Part shown: positions 56,549 through 64,000 of the stretch, piece by piece
How positions within the stretch are numbered: the stretch's first letter is position 1
Layout: each line of letters starts with the position of its first letter
NCBI GenBank assembly: GCA_003028315.1
Contig: CP028150.1
Coordinates: 2,356,001 to 2,420,000, forward strand
Reading direction: 5' to 3'
DNA: 64,000 nt
DNA from: Neisseria mucosa
Lineage (GTDB): Bacteria; Pseudomonadota; Gammaproteobacteria; Burkholderiales; Neisseriaceae
Made by a program: the position numbers and the translations under genes
Notes under the pieces: generated by a model
What the model saw: the letters and a program-made list of their open reading frames with translations, nothing else
Told to the model about the DNA's origin: nothing
Databases searched by the model: none

Positions 56549-58855
56549 ATGGCGAAAAACCTCTTAATCGTCGAATCACCGTCCAAAGCCAAAACCCTGA
56601 AAAAATACCTTGGCGGCGATTTCGAAATTCTGGCCTCCTACGGCCACGTCCGCGACCTCGTCCCCAAAAACGGTGCCGTCGATCCCGAACACGACTTCGC
56701 CATGAAATACGAGCTGATCAAACGCAACGCCAAACACGTCGATGCTATTGTTGCCGGAGCCAAAGAAGCCGAAAACATCTACCTCGCAACCGACCCGGAT
56801 AGGGAAGGCGAAGCGATTTCCTGGCATCTTTTTGAAATCCTCAAATCCAAACGCGGCCTGAAAAACATCAAGCCGCAGCGTGTCGTGTTCCACGAAATCA
56901 CCAAAAACGCCGTGCTCGACGCCGTCGCCAACCCGCGCGAAATTGAAATGGACTTGGTCGATGCGCAACAAGCCCGCCGCGCTTTGGACTATCTGGTCGG
57001 TTTCAACCTCTCGCCATTGTTGTGGAAAAAAATCCGCCGCGGTTTGAGCGCGGGCCGTGTGCAAAGTCCCGCCCTGCGTTTGATTTGCGAACGCGAAAAC
57101 GAAATCCGTGCCTTTGAAGCGCAGGAATATTGGACGGTGCATCTCGACAGCCACAAAGGCCGCAGCAAGTTCACCGCCAAACTCGCCCAATACAACGGCG
57201 CGAAACTCGAACAATTCGACCTGCCGAACGAAGCCGCGCAAGCCGACGTGTTGAAAGAACTCGAAGGCAAAGAGGCAGTCGTTACCGCCATCGAAAAGAA
57301 AAAGCGCAGCCGCAATCCCGCCGCGCCGTTCACCACTTCTACCATGCAGCAGGATGCCGTACGCAAACTCGGCTTCACCACCGACCGCACCATGCGTACC
57401 GCCCAGCAGCTTTACGAAGGTATAGACGTAGGGCAGGGCGCCATCGGTCTGATTACCTATATGCGTACCGACAGCGTGAATTTGGCCGATGAAGCGTTAA
57501 CCGAAATCCGCCATTACATCGAAAACAAAATCGGCAAAGAATATCTGCCGAGTGCCGCCAAACAATACAAAACCAAATCCAAAAACGCTCAAGAAGCCCA
57601 CGAGGCGATCCGTCCGACTTCCGTGTACCGTACGCCCGAAAGCGTCAAACCCTTCTTGAGCGCAGACCAGTTCAAACTCTATCAAATGATTTGGCAGCGC
57701 ACCGTCGCCTGTCAGATGACGCCCGCCAAATTCGACCAAACCACCGTCGATATTGCCGTCGGCAAAGGCGTATTCCGCGTAACCGGACAAGTGCAAACCT
57801 TCGCAGGCTTCCTCAGCGTTTACGAAGAAAGCAGCGACGATGAAGAAGGCGAAGACAGCAAAAAACTACCCGAAATGAGCGAAGGCGATAAATTGCCCGT
57901 GGACAAACTCTACGGCGAACAACACTTCACCACCCCGCCGCCGCGCTACAACGAAGCTACATTGGTTAAAGCCCTCGAAGAATACGGCATCGGCCGCCCC
58001 TCGACCTACGCCAGCATCATCTCCACGCTCAAAGACCGCGAATACGTTACCCTTGAGCAAAAACGCTTCATGCCCACCGACACAGGCGACATCGTCAACA
58101 AATTCTTGACCGAACACTTCGCCCAATACGTCGACTACCACTTCACCGCCAAACTCGAAGACCAGCTCGACGAAATCGCCGACGGCAAACGCCGCTGGAT
58201 TCCCGTGATGGACAAATTCTGGAAACCGTTCATCAAGCAAGTGGAAGAAAAAGAAGGCATCGAACGCGCCAAATTCACCACTCAGGAACTCGACGAAACC
58301 TGCCCGAAATGCGGCGAACACAAATTGCAAATCAAGTTCGGCAAAATGGGCCGCTTCGTCGCCTGCGCCGGCTATCCCGAGTGCAGCTACACGCGCAACG
58401 TCAACGAAACCGCCGAAGAAGCCGCCGAGCGCATCGCCAAAGCCGAAGCTGAGCAAGCCGAACTCGACGGGCGCGAATGCCCCAAATGCGGCGGACGGTT
58501 GGTGTACAAATACAGCCGCACCGGCAGCAAATTCATCGGCTGCGCCAACTACCCCAAATGCAAACACGTCGAGCCGCTGGAAAAACCGAAAGATACCGGC
58601 GTCCAATGCCCGCAATGCAAAAAAGGCAACCTCGTCGAGCGCAAATCCCGCTACGGCAAATTGTTTTACAGTTGCAGCACCTATCCCGACTGCAACTACG
58701 CCACTTGGAATCCGCCCGTCGCCGAAACCTGTCCAAAATGCGCATGGCCGGTACTGACCATCAAAACCACCAAACGCTGGGGCGTGGAAAAAGTCTGCCC
58801 GCAAAAAGAATGCGGCTGGAAAGAACAGATTGAACCACCTGCACCGAAAGAGTGA
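56549..58855 (+). CDS. topA: DNA topoisomerase I
   Basis: 768 residues from the ATG at 56549 (MAKNLLIVESPSKAKTL); an in-frame upstream stretch is DUS-derived. Relaxes negative supercoils. Toprim domain with the Asp triad in ATDPDREGEAISWHL, the active-site Tyr304 in GLITYMRTDSV, and the QAHEAIRPT motif. Four C-terminal Cys4 zinc ribbons follow (CPKCGEHK.., CPKCGGRL.., CPQCKKGN.., CPKCAWPV..), typical of TopA. A weak AAAGAG is the only ribosome-binding signal. Confidence 0.97.
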   Translation: MAKNLLIVESPSKAKTLKKYLGGDFEILASYGHVRDLVPKNGAVDPEHDFAMKYELIKRNAKHVDAIVAGAKEAENIYLATDPDREGEAISWHLFEILKSKRGLKNIKPQRVVFHEITKNAVLDAVANPREIEMDLVDAQQARRALDYLVGFNLSPLLWKKIRRGLSAGRVQSPALRLICERENEIRAFEAQEYWTVHLDSHKGRSKFTAKLAQYNGAKLEQFDLPNEAAQADVLKELEGKEAVVTAIEKKKRSRNPAAPFTTSTMQQDAVRKLGFTTDRTMRTAQQLYEGIDVGQGAIGLITYMRTDSVNLADEALTEIRHYIENKIGKEYLPSAAKQYKTKSKNAQEAHEAIRPTSVYRTPESVKPFLSADQFKLYQMIWQRTVACQMTPAKFDQTTVDIAVGKGVFRVTGQVQTFAGFLSVYEESSDDEEGEDSKKLPEMSEGDKLPVDKLYGEQHFTTPPPRYNEATLVKALEEYGIGRPSTYASIISTLKDREYVTLEQKRFMPTDTGDIVNKFLTEHFAQYVDYHFTAKLEDQLDEIADGKRRWIPVMDKFWKPFIKQVEEKEGIERAKFTTQELDETCPKCGEHKLQIKFGKMGRFVACAGYPECSYTRNVNETAEEAAERIAKAEAEQAELDGRECPKCGGRLVYKYSRTGSKFIGCANYPKCKHVEPLEKPKDTGVQCPQCKKGNLVERKSRYGKLFYSCSTYPDCNYATWNPPVAETCPKCAWPVLTIKTTKRWGVEKVCPQKECGWKEQIEPPAPKE

Positions 58856-58875
58856 GATTAGGTCGGTTTAAAAGA

Positions 58876-58914
58876 GAAAAGGTCGTCTGAAAAATTTCAG
58901 ACGACCTTTGCTTT
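58876..58914 (+). terminator. DUS hairpin terminator after topA
   Basis: GAAAAGGTCGTCTGAAAA pairs with TTTCAGACGACCTTTGCTTTTC; T-rich tail. Confidence 0.85.
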
Positions 58915-58926
58915 TCTGTGATTGGT

Positions 58927-59619
58927 TTATTTGAATCCGCGTGTCGTTTTAAAGTCCGATAAAATACGGTTCATTTCTGGTTCAAATAAGGCTATGTAAT
59001 CGTAAGATAGACCGCGGCTGGCGCTAGGGTGGGGCAGGCAGACGACTTCGCAATTTTCAAACGATTGGAATCTGATTTTGAAACGTTTACCGCTAAAATC
59101 TTTTTGTACTACTCGTAGCGGTTGAGTTTGTTTTCCGACAAGCTGCTCGAAGCGCGGCAATACATTTGCGCGATTAAGATAATTTGTCAGGTTGCTTCCC
59201 ATGAAGAGAATCAATTTAGGGCGTAGTTTCTCAACGTGGTAGAGAAAATTATCGACGTGTTCAGGCTGGAGAAATTTGTTTGGATTGTCGATTTTGTTGC
59301 CCTGAGTAGCTGCCCAGTTGGTTTGTGCCAGGGATTTTTCAAATGCACCGCCCAATTCATTTTCGTCTAAGGGGTGTCCCCACATTTCAAACCAAATTTT
59401 TATCGTATTGTCGTAACGCCACTTTTTTGCCTGCTCACCGTAATAGAGGGATTTATTGGCAAATGTATGGTCGATTTTGTTTTCAGGGAGTTTGTATTCA
59501 CCTGCTACATAAGCAGCCTCATCGGCTTTACTCCAACCCCATTCATACCCACAAATCATTAAGCCATGTTTGTCGTTGTAACCTTGGAATATACTGTTAC
59601 TGAGATTCAGGTCTGACAT
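58927..59619 (-). CDS. Unknown protein, possibly uracil-DNA-glycosylase-like fold
   Basis: 230 residues from ATG at 59619 (MSDLNLSNSIFQGYN); longer in-frame start is in AT-rich non-conserved DNA. Features reminiscent of the UDG superfamily are LMICGYEWGWS near the N-terminus, LILFMGSNLTNY in the middle and CLPHPSASRGLS near the end (HPS as in UDG motif 2). I cannot confirm the match. AT-richer than topA. It lies alone between two DUS terminators. Confidence 0.55.
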   Translation of the reverse strand: MSDLNLSNSIFQGYNDKHGLMICGYEWGWSKADEAAYVAGEYKLPENKIDHTFANKSLYYGEQAKKWRYDNTIKIWFEMWGHPLDENELGGAFEKSLAQTNWAATQGNKIDNPNKFLQPEHVDNFLYHVEKLRPKLILFMGSNLTNYLNRANVLPRFEQLVGKQTQPLRVVQKDFSGKRFKIRFQSFENCEVVCLPHPSASRGLSYDYIALFEPEMNRILSDFKTTRGFK

Positions 59620-59754
59620 GATAATAACCTTATATAAATATTTCACAGAGAGATACTCATTATAAATAAGTAAATGTAATTTATCTAGTTTAAGTTTAAA
59701 ATGCACTTTACATGGTGAAACATAGTTCAGTATTTCATGTCGTCAAACTCAAAC

Positions 59755-59794
59755 TGAAAAGGTCGTCTGAAAAATTTTCAGACGACCTTTTCAG
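59755..59794. terminator. DUS hairpin
   Basis: AAAAGGTCGTCTGAAAA and TTTTCAGACGACCTTTT, nearly perfect; lies downstream of the small membrane protein on the minus strand. Confidence 0.75.
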
Positions 59795-59811
59795 TTTTAT
59801 TAAGAAGAGAT

Positions 59812-60033
59812 TTAACGCCTTGCAAAAACCAACGTGGCAAGAAAGAACAAGCTGACAATCAAAGCAACGGTTTTGCCGATCAAGGGCAGGCAAAAGACGA
59901 ACCAAAGCAGACCGCGCCCCAAGTTCGGAATCAATCCCAAGTGGCGGTAATATTCGTCAAAAAAATGGGCGTGGGCGGTGAAGGCAATCACGCCGCCGAT
60001 ATAAACACCCAAAATAATTTTCCAAAGCGGCAT
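59812..60033 (-). CDS. Small two-helix membrane protein
   Basis: 73 residues. Hydrophobic segments are IILGVYIGGVIAFTAHAHF and ALIVSLFFLATLVF, separated by a Leu/Trp-rich loop. No family recognised. It ends next to a DUS hairpin, supporting a real minus-strand gene. Confidence 0.5.
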   Translation of the reverse strand: MPLWKIILGVYIGGVIAFTAHAHFFDEYYRHLGLIPNLGRGLLWFVFCLPLIGKTVALIVSLFFLATLVFARR

Positions 60034-60240
60034 TGTCAGCCATCCATATTTTCATTAAGTATTATGGCCAATAGACTGAAAAAGCGGTGGGAAAGTTCTA
60101 ATGGCGGACGTAAGCGACCTTTTTATTTGAGAAAATATTTTATGATTTATAAAATTTTGTAAGTTTAGCATTATAAAAAATAAAATTTCACGATGCGCCG
60201 ATTTGTTTTCATGCGGCCTTAAATGAAAAAAACGCTGCGG

Positions 60241-60246
60241 TATAAT
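60241..60246 (+). promoter_or_regulatory. Candidate -10 box upstream of rsmD
   Basis: TATAAT 58 bp before the rsmD start; the -35 at normal spacing (CTTAAA) is weak. A DUS lies between it and the gene. Confidence 0.4.
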
Positions 60247-60303
60247 GGCTGCTTTGTCATTCTTTAGAGGTCGTCTGAAACTGTTGGACGATTCGTTTTA
60301 ATC

Positions 60304-60870
60304 ATGAGCAAACACAGCAAACATTCAAATCAAGTCCGTATCATCGGCGGGCAATGCAGGGGACGGAAACTGGTTTTTGCAGATGCGGACGGTCTGCGTC
60401 CAACGCCTGACAGTGTCCGCGAAAAACTTTTCAATTGGCTGGGTCAGGATTTGACCGGTCTGAATGCGTTGGATTTGTTTGCCGGAAGCGGCGCGTTGGG
60501 ATTTGAGGCCGCGTCCCGTAACGCGAAGAGGGTGGTGCTGGCGGATAATAATCGCAAAACTGCCGATATGCTGCGGCAAAACGCCAGAGCATTGGGTTTG
60601 GATAAACTGGAAATCCTCAATACCGATGGCCTTGCGTATCTGCAGAGGTCGTCTGAAAAGTTTGATGTGGTCTTTTTGGATCCGCCGTTTGCGTGGCGGG
60701 ATTGGGAAAATTTGTTTGCTTCTTTGAAAAACAGCTTGAAAAACGGGGCAATGGTCTATATTGAAGCAGGGGAGCTGCCCGATTTCCCCGAGTGGCTGGA
60801 GCCTTATCGCGAAGGACGGGCGGGTAAGAGCGGTTTTGTGCTCTTGCAGTTTGTCCAAGTAGCTGAATAG
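60304..60870 (+). CDS. rsmD: 16S rRNA (guanine966-N2)-methyltransferase
   Basis: 188 residues. SAM-binding motif LDLFAGSGALGFEAASR and the catalytic DPPF (VVFLDPPFAWRDW) are diagnostic; RIIGGQCRGRKL near the N-terminus contacts rRNA. Usual length. A DUS falls in frame (RSSEK). In many bacteria rsmD is near ftsY; here it is followed by a ferredoxin, as in other Neisseria. Confidence 0.95.
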   Translation: MSKHSKHSNQVRIIGGQCRGRKLVFADADGLRPTPDSVREKLFNWLGQDLTGLNALDLFAGSGALGFEAASRNAKRVVLADNNRKTADMLRQNARALGLDKLEILNTDGLAYLQRSSEKFDVVFLDPPFAWRDWENLFASLKNSLKNGAMVYIEAGELPDFPEWLEPYREGRAGKSGFVLLQFVQVAE

Positions 60871-60937
60871 TAAGAGATTTGAGAATCATTACCAGGGTGT
60901 AAACATTCGCCTAAACGGATTGTTTTTGACGCGTTTG

Positions 60938-60946
60938 TGCTATAAT
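60938..60946 (+). promoter_or_regulatory. Extended -10 promoter element before the ferredoxin gene
   Basis: TGCTATAAT at 60938-60946; the TTGAC at 60926 is too close to act as -35, so the extended -10 would be the main element. Confidence 0.5.
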
Positions 60947-60991
60947 CCGCGCCCAATCGGTTTTGATAATTTAAATGAAAAAGGAAAAGAA

Positions 60992-61243
60992 ATGTCGCTC
61001 TTTATTACAGATGAGTGCATTAACTGTGACGTTTGCGAGCCGGAGTGCCCCAATGACGCCATCTCGCAAGGTGAGGAAATTTACGAAATCAACCCTAATT
61101 TGTGTACGCAGTGCGTAGGCCATTACGATGAGCCGCAATGTCAGCAGGTATGCCCCGTGGACTGCATCCTGATTGATGAAGAGCATCCGGAAACGCACGA
61201 AGAGCTGATGGCAAAATACGAAAAAATCATTCAGTTCAAATAA
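60992..61243 (+). CDS. 2[4Fe-4S] ferredoxin, YfhL-type
   Basis: 83 residues from ATG at 60992 (AAGGA 9 nt upstream). Two Cys clusters: CINCDVCEPECP (C-x2-C-x2-C-x3-CP) and CTQCVGHYDEPQCQQVCPVDC (C-x2-C-x8-C-x3-CP), the second with the longer loop of the YfhL/Alvin group. Acidic, cytoplasmic electron carrier for low-potential reactions; the partner is unknown. Confidence 0.93.
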   Translation: MSLFITDECINCDVCEPECPNDAISQGEEIYEINPNLCTQCVGHYDEPQCQQVCPVDCILIDEEHPETHEELMAKYEKIIQFK

Positions 61244-61300
61244 ATTCTTTTTTAAAGCAATAAATTGAGTGATTTTAAGAAAACAAAATTAAAAAAGAAC

Positions 61301-61329
61301 TTGACGAAAATCTGAGTCACGAATAAACT
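61301..61329 (+). promoter_or_regulatory. Promoter of the tRNA-tuf operon
   Basis: TTGACG (61301-61306) and TAAACT (61324-61329), 17-bp spacer, about 14 bp upstream of tRNA-Tyr. AT-rich upstream sequence could act as an UP element. Confidence 0.6.
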
Positions 61330-61342
61330 TGCGTTCTCTTTT

Positions 61343-61426
61343 GGTGGGATTCCCGAGCGGTCAAAGGGGGCAGACTGTAAATCTGTTGCGAGAGCTTCGA
61401 AGGTTCGAATCCTTCTCCCACCACCA
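61343..61426 (+). tRNA. tRNA-Tyr (GTA)
   Basis: 84 nt with encoded CCA and long variable arm (class II). Acceptor GGTGGGA/TCCCACC; anticodon loop CTGTAAA. Confidence 0.97.
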
Positions 61427-61462
61427 AATTCCAATGTGTTGGAGCATTGATGCAGTAAGTCT

Positions 61463-61536
61463 GCGGGTGTAGCTCAATGGTAGAGCAGAAGCCTTCCAAG
61501 CTTACGGTGAGGGTTCGATTCCCTTCACCCGCTCCA
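61463..61536 (+). tRNA. tRNA-Gly (TCC)
   Basis: 74 nt with CCA. Acceptor GCGGGTG/CACCCGC; anticodon loop CTTCCAA. Confidence 0.97.
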
Positions 61537-61547
61537 ATAGTCTATTG

Positions 61548-61622
61548 GCCCATGTAGCTCAGGGGTAGAGCACTCCCTTGGTAAGGGAGAGGCCGGCAGT
61601 TCAAATCTGCCCATGGGCACCA
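61548..61622 (+). tRNA. tRNA-Thr (GGT)
   Basis: 75 nt with CCA. Acceptor GCCCATG/CATGGGC; anticodon loop TTGGTAA. 40 bp before tuf. Confidence 0.97.
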
Positions 61623-61662
61623 AATACCATTTTCTCAGTATTTTAAAGATAGGAAATTTGCC

Positions 61663-62847
61663 ATGGCAAAGGAAAAATTTGAACGTAGCAAACCGCACGT
61701 AAACGTTGGCACCATCGGTCACGTTGACCATGGTAAAACCACTCTGACTGCTGCTTTGACTACTATTTTGGCTAAAAAATTCGGCGGTGCTGCAAAAGCT
61801 TACGACCAAATCGACAACGCTCCCGAAGAAAAAGCCCGCGGTATTACCATCAATACCTCACACGTAGAATACGAAACCGAAACCCGCCACTACGCACACG
61901 TAGACTGCCCGGGTCACGCCGACTACGTTAAAAACATGATTACCGGTGCCGCACAAATGGACGGCGCAATCTTGGTATGTTCTGCTGCCGACGGTCCTAT
62001 GCCGCAAACCCGCGAACACATCCTGTTGGCCCGTCAAGTAGGTGTACCTTACATCATCGTGTTCATGAACAAATGCGACATGGTTGACGATGCCGAATTG
62101 TTGGAACTGGTTGAAATGGAAATCCGTGACTTGCTGTCAAGCTACGACTTCCCTGGTGACGACTGCCCGATTGTACAAGGTTCTGCACTGAAAGCCTTGG
62201 AAGGCGATGCCGCTTACGAAGAAAAAATCTTCGAACTGGCTGCCGCATTGGACAGCTACATCCCGACTCCCGAGCGTGCCGTAGACAAACCGTTCCTGTT
62301 GCCTATCGAAGACGTATTCTCCATCTCCGGTCGTGGTACAGTAGTAACCGGCCGTGTAGAGCGCGGTGTTATCCACGTTGGTGACGAGATCGAAATCGTA
62401 GGTCTGAAAGAAACCCAAAAAACCACATGTACCGGTGTTGAAATGTTCCGCAAACTGCTGGACGAAGGTCAAGCCGGTGACAACGTAGGCGTATTGCTGC
62501 GCGGTACCAAACGTGAAGAAGTGGAACGCGGTCAAGTATTGGCTAAACCGGGTACCATCACTCCGCACACCAAATTCAAAGCAGAAGTGTACGTATTGAG
62601 CAAAGAAGAGGGTGGTCGTCATACTCCGTTCTTCGCTAACTACCGTCCTCAATTCTACTTCCGTACTACCGACGTAACCGGTGCGGTTACTTTGGAAGAA
62701 GGTGTAGAAATGGTTATGCCTGGTGAGAACGTAGCCATTACTGTAGAACTGATTGCGCCTATCGCTATGGAAGAAGGTCTGCGCTTTGCGATTCGCGAAG
62801 GTGGCCGTACCGTAGGTGCAGGTGTGGTTTCTTCTATCATCGCTTAA
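61663..62847 (+). CDS. tuf: Elongation factor Tu
   Basis: 394 residues. Delivers aminoacyl-tRNA to the ribosome with GTP. GTPase motifs: GHVDHGKTTL, DCPGHADYVKNM, NKCDMVD and the SAL-type motif (GSALKALEG). Domains II and III are complete (HTPFFANYRPQFYFRTTDVTG). The tRNA-Tyr/Gly/Thr-tuf-tRNA-Trp arrangement is the classical tufB operon; a second tuf copy is expected in the str operon. Confidence 0.98.
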   Translation: MAKEKFERSKPHVNVGTIGHVDHGKTTLTAALTTILAKKFGGAAKAYDQIDNAPEEKARGITINTSHVEYETETRHYAHVDCPGHADYVKNMITGAAQMDGAILVCSAADGPMPQTREHILLARQVGVPYIIVFMNKCDMVDDAELLELVEMEIRDLLSSYDFPGDDCPIVQGSALKALEGDAAYEEKIFELAAALDSYIPTPERAVDKPFLLPIEDVFSISGRGTVVTGRVERGVIHVGDEIEIVGLKETQKTTCTGVEMFRKLLDEGQAGDNVGVLLRGTKREEVERGQVLAKPGTITPHTKFKAEVYVLSKEEGGRHTPFFANYRPQFYFRTTDVTGAVTLEEGVEMVMPGENVAITVELIAPIAMEEGLRFAIREGGRTVGAGVVSSIIA

Positions 62848-62853
62848 GTTTAG

Positions 62854-62929
62854 AGGCCAATAGCTCAATTGGTAGAGTATCGGTCTCCAAAACCGAGGGT
62901 TGGGGGTTCGAGACCCTCTTGGCCTGCCA
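62854..62929 (+). tRNA. tRNA-Trp (CCA)
   Basis: 76 nt with CCA tail. Acceptor AGGCCAA/TTGGCCT with G discriminator; anticodon loop CTCCAAA. Six nt after tuf. Confidence 0.97.
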
Positions 62930-62937
62930 AATAAAAA

Positions 62938-62969
62938 ATTAACCGGCCCTGTGCCGGTTAATTTTTTTG
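62938..62969 (+). terminator. Terminator after tRNA-Trp
   Basis: TTAACCGGC and GCCGGTTAA stem with a 5-nt loop and a T7 tail. Some read-through to secE is likely. Confidence 0.85.
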
Positions 62970-63048
62970 CATTTCTTTTTTAGTAATTAATTTAAACCAT
63001 TGCATGAGTGAGATAGTGCGACTTTGATGCTGTGGTGAGTGAGTAAAG

Positions 63049-63321
63049 ATGACTGAACATACATCTGAACATAAAGCAGAAAAGTCGGGTCAGCTTGTAA
63101 CATCCGGCAATCATTCTACGCCGCCTAAGCGAGAAGGGCTGCTTTCTTATTTTAAAAACTCATGGTCTGAGTTTAAAAAAGTTGTTTGGCCTACGCGGGA
63201 TGATGCAGTTAAGATGACGATCTTCGTCGTTATATTTGTAGCAATCTTGGCAGTATTTATTTACGCGGCAGACAGTGCTATTTCCTGGCTGTTTTTTGAT
63301 GTGTTGTTGAAGAGGGGGTAA
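63049..63321 (+). CDS. secE: Preprotein translocase subunit SecE
   Basis: 90 residues. Hydrophilic N-terminus, the conserved amphipathic helix (YFKNSWSEFKKVVWPTRDDAVK) and a single C-terminal membrane helix (MTIFVVIFVAILAVFIYAAD). It clamps SecY in the inner membrane. Short form compared with the three-helix E. coli protein, as usual outside enterics. Two nt before nusG. Confidence 0.95.
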   Translation: MTEHTSEHKAEKSGQLVTSGNHSTPPKREGLLSYFKNSWSEFKKVVWPTRDDAVKMTIFVVIFVAILAVFIYAADSAISWLFFDVLLKRG

Positions 63322-63323
63322 AA

Positions 63324-63857
63324 ATGTCAAAACGTTGGTATGTTGTGCAGGCTTATTCCGGCTTTGAGAAAAATGTCCAGAAGACCCTAAAAGAGCGTAT
63401 CGCTCGCGAAGGTATGGAAGGTTATTTCGGTCAGATTCTTGTTCCGGTTGAAGAAGTGGTCGATATTAAAAATGGTCGCAAAACCATTAGCGAGCGTAAG
63501 TTCTATCCGGGCTATGTTTTGGTCGAAATGGAAATGACTGATGACTCATGGCATTTGGTGAAAAGTACTCCTCGTGTTTCAGGCTTTATTGGTGGTACGG
63601 CAAATAAGCCTACTCCGATTTCTCAAAGAGAGGCTGATGCAATCTTGCAACAGGTTCGTTCTGGGGTTGAGAAGCCTAAACCTAAAGTTGAATTTGAAGT
63701 GGGGCAGCAAGTTCGTGTAAACGAAGGCCCTTTTGCTGACTTCAACGGTATTGTAGATGAAGTGAATTATGAGCGTAATAAATTGAGGGTTTCTGTTCAG
63801 ATTTTTGGTCGTGAAACCCCGGTTGAGCTGGAGTTTGGTCAAGTTGAAAAGATTTAA
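63324..63857 (+). CDS. nusG: Transcription termination/antitermination protein NusG
   Basis: 177 residues. NGN domain (WYVVQAYSGFEKNVQKTLKE, YFGQILVPVEEV, PGYVLVEMEMTDDSWHLVK) and C-terminal KOW domain (VGQQVRVNEGPFADFNGIVDEV). Binds RNA polymerase and links it to Rho or the ribosome. AGAGGGGG precedes the ATG; coupled to secE. Confidence 0.97.
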   Translation: MSKRWYVVQAYSGFEKNVQKTLKERIAREGMEGYFGQILVPVEEVVDIKNGRKTISERKFYPGYVLVEMEMTDDSWHLVKSTPRVSGFIGGTANKPTPISQREADAILQQVRSGVEKPKPKVEFEVGQQVRVNEGPFADFNGIVDEVNYERNKLRVSVQIFGRETPVELEFGQVEKI

Positions 63858-63871
63858 GTTTTTAAATCCCT

Positions 63872-63900
63872 TGAAAAAAAATCTCTAAGTAAATATAATG
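63872..63900 (+). promoter_or_regulatory. Promoter for the rplK ribosomal-protein operon
   Basis: TTGAAA (63872-63877) and consensus TATAAT (63895-63900), 17-bp spacer, 63 bp before rplK. Confidence 0.75.
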
Positions 63901-63963
63901 CTGAATTCTTTTTTGGGAAGCGGAAATGGTTCCGCGTTATACCCGTTTTTAGGAGTCCTATAA

Positions 63964-64000
63964 GTGGCAAAGAAAATTATCGGCTATATCAAACTGCAAA
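63964..64000 (+). CDS. rplK: 50S ribosomal protein L11 (5' end only)
   Basis: GTG start with AGGAG 11 nt upstream; the visible MAKKIIGYIKLQ is the L11 N-terminus. Follows nusG as in most bacteria and continues past the window. Confidence 0.95.
   Translation, partial: MAKKIIGYIKLQ

Overview
The window is a Neisseriaceae chromosome segment, most likely a commensal Neisseria of the mucosa/sicca group. The 12-mer AGGTCGTCTGAA and its reverse complement occur throughout, often as inverted pairs after genes. This is the AG-muc dialect of the neisserial DNA uptake sequence (DUS). Four Correia-type elements (CREE), IS30 (IS1655-like) and IS5 (IS1106-like) elements, a comEA copy beside the rRNA operon, and the order lysM-def-fmt-rsmB-DUF4390-ntrY-ntrX-dprA-smg-topA agree with this.

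Layout. 0-2.4 kb: end of a lipoprotein gene, a full-length CREE, proC, yggT, dksA. 2.5-8.2 kb: a complete rRNA operon (tandem promoters, 16S, tRNA-Ile, tRNA-Ala, 23S, 5S, terminator), then comEA. 8.9-11.4 kb: nested IS remnants (IS5, IS1106-like, IS3, IS30). 11.5-13.4 kb: a SWIM-domain gene and a 62-codon relic of mutM. 13.5-15.5 kb: an AT-rich two-gene cassette, an ABC-type ATPase followed by an HNH nuclease, resembling a Septu-type (PtuAB) defence system. 15.6-21.0 kb: hrpA (DEAH RNA helicase), broken in two by an AT-rich membrane-protein gene. 21.0-31.4 kb: two intact IS30 copies, an IS3 copy, an IS5 copy and defective IS pieces around pyk and three genes of unknown function. IS30 and IS3 copies have inserted one after the other inside the DUS-hairpin terminator of pyk.

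31.5-44.3 kb: an exported protein, fabF and acpP (fatty acid synthesis), a DUF389 membrane protein, a pabB-pabC fusion (folate) carrying an in-frame CREE, ppk2, and a heme-use locus: the 3' remnant of a TonB-dependent receptor, a HutW-HutX fusion, and a ChuY-like reductase. 44.7-58.9 kb: LysM protein, def and fmt (N-formyl-methionine processing), a macrodomain protein, a PepSY protein, rsmB, DUF4390, the NtrY/NtrX two-component system, dprA (transformation), smg and topA. 58.9-64 kb: two genes of unknown function, rsmD, a ferredoxin, then the tRNA-Tyr/Gly/Thr-tuf-tRNA-Trp-secE-nusG-rplK cluster, cut off by the window end.

The best candidate for something new is the ATPase/HNH pair together with the membrane-protein gene inside hrpA. 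Both are AT-rich, both lie at hrpA, and each has a perfect Kingella-dialect uptake sequence (AGGCAGCCTGAA) close by, which points to acquisition by transformation. All calls rest on reading the sequence and on family knowledge; no database search was run.
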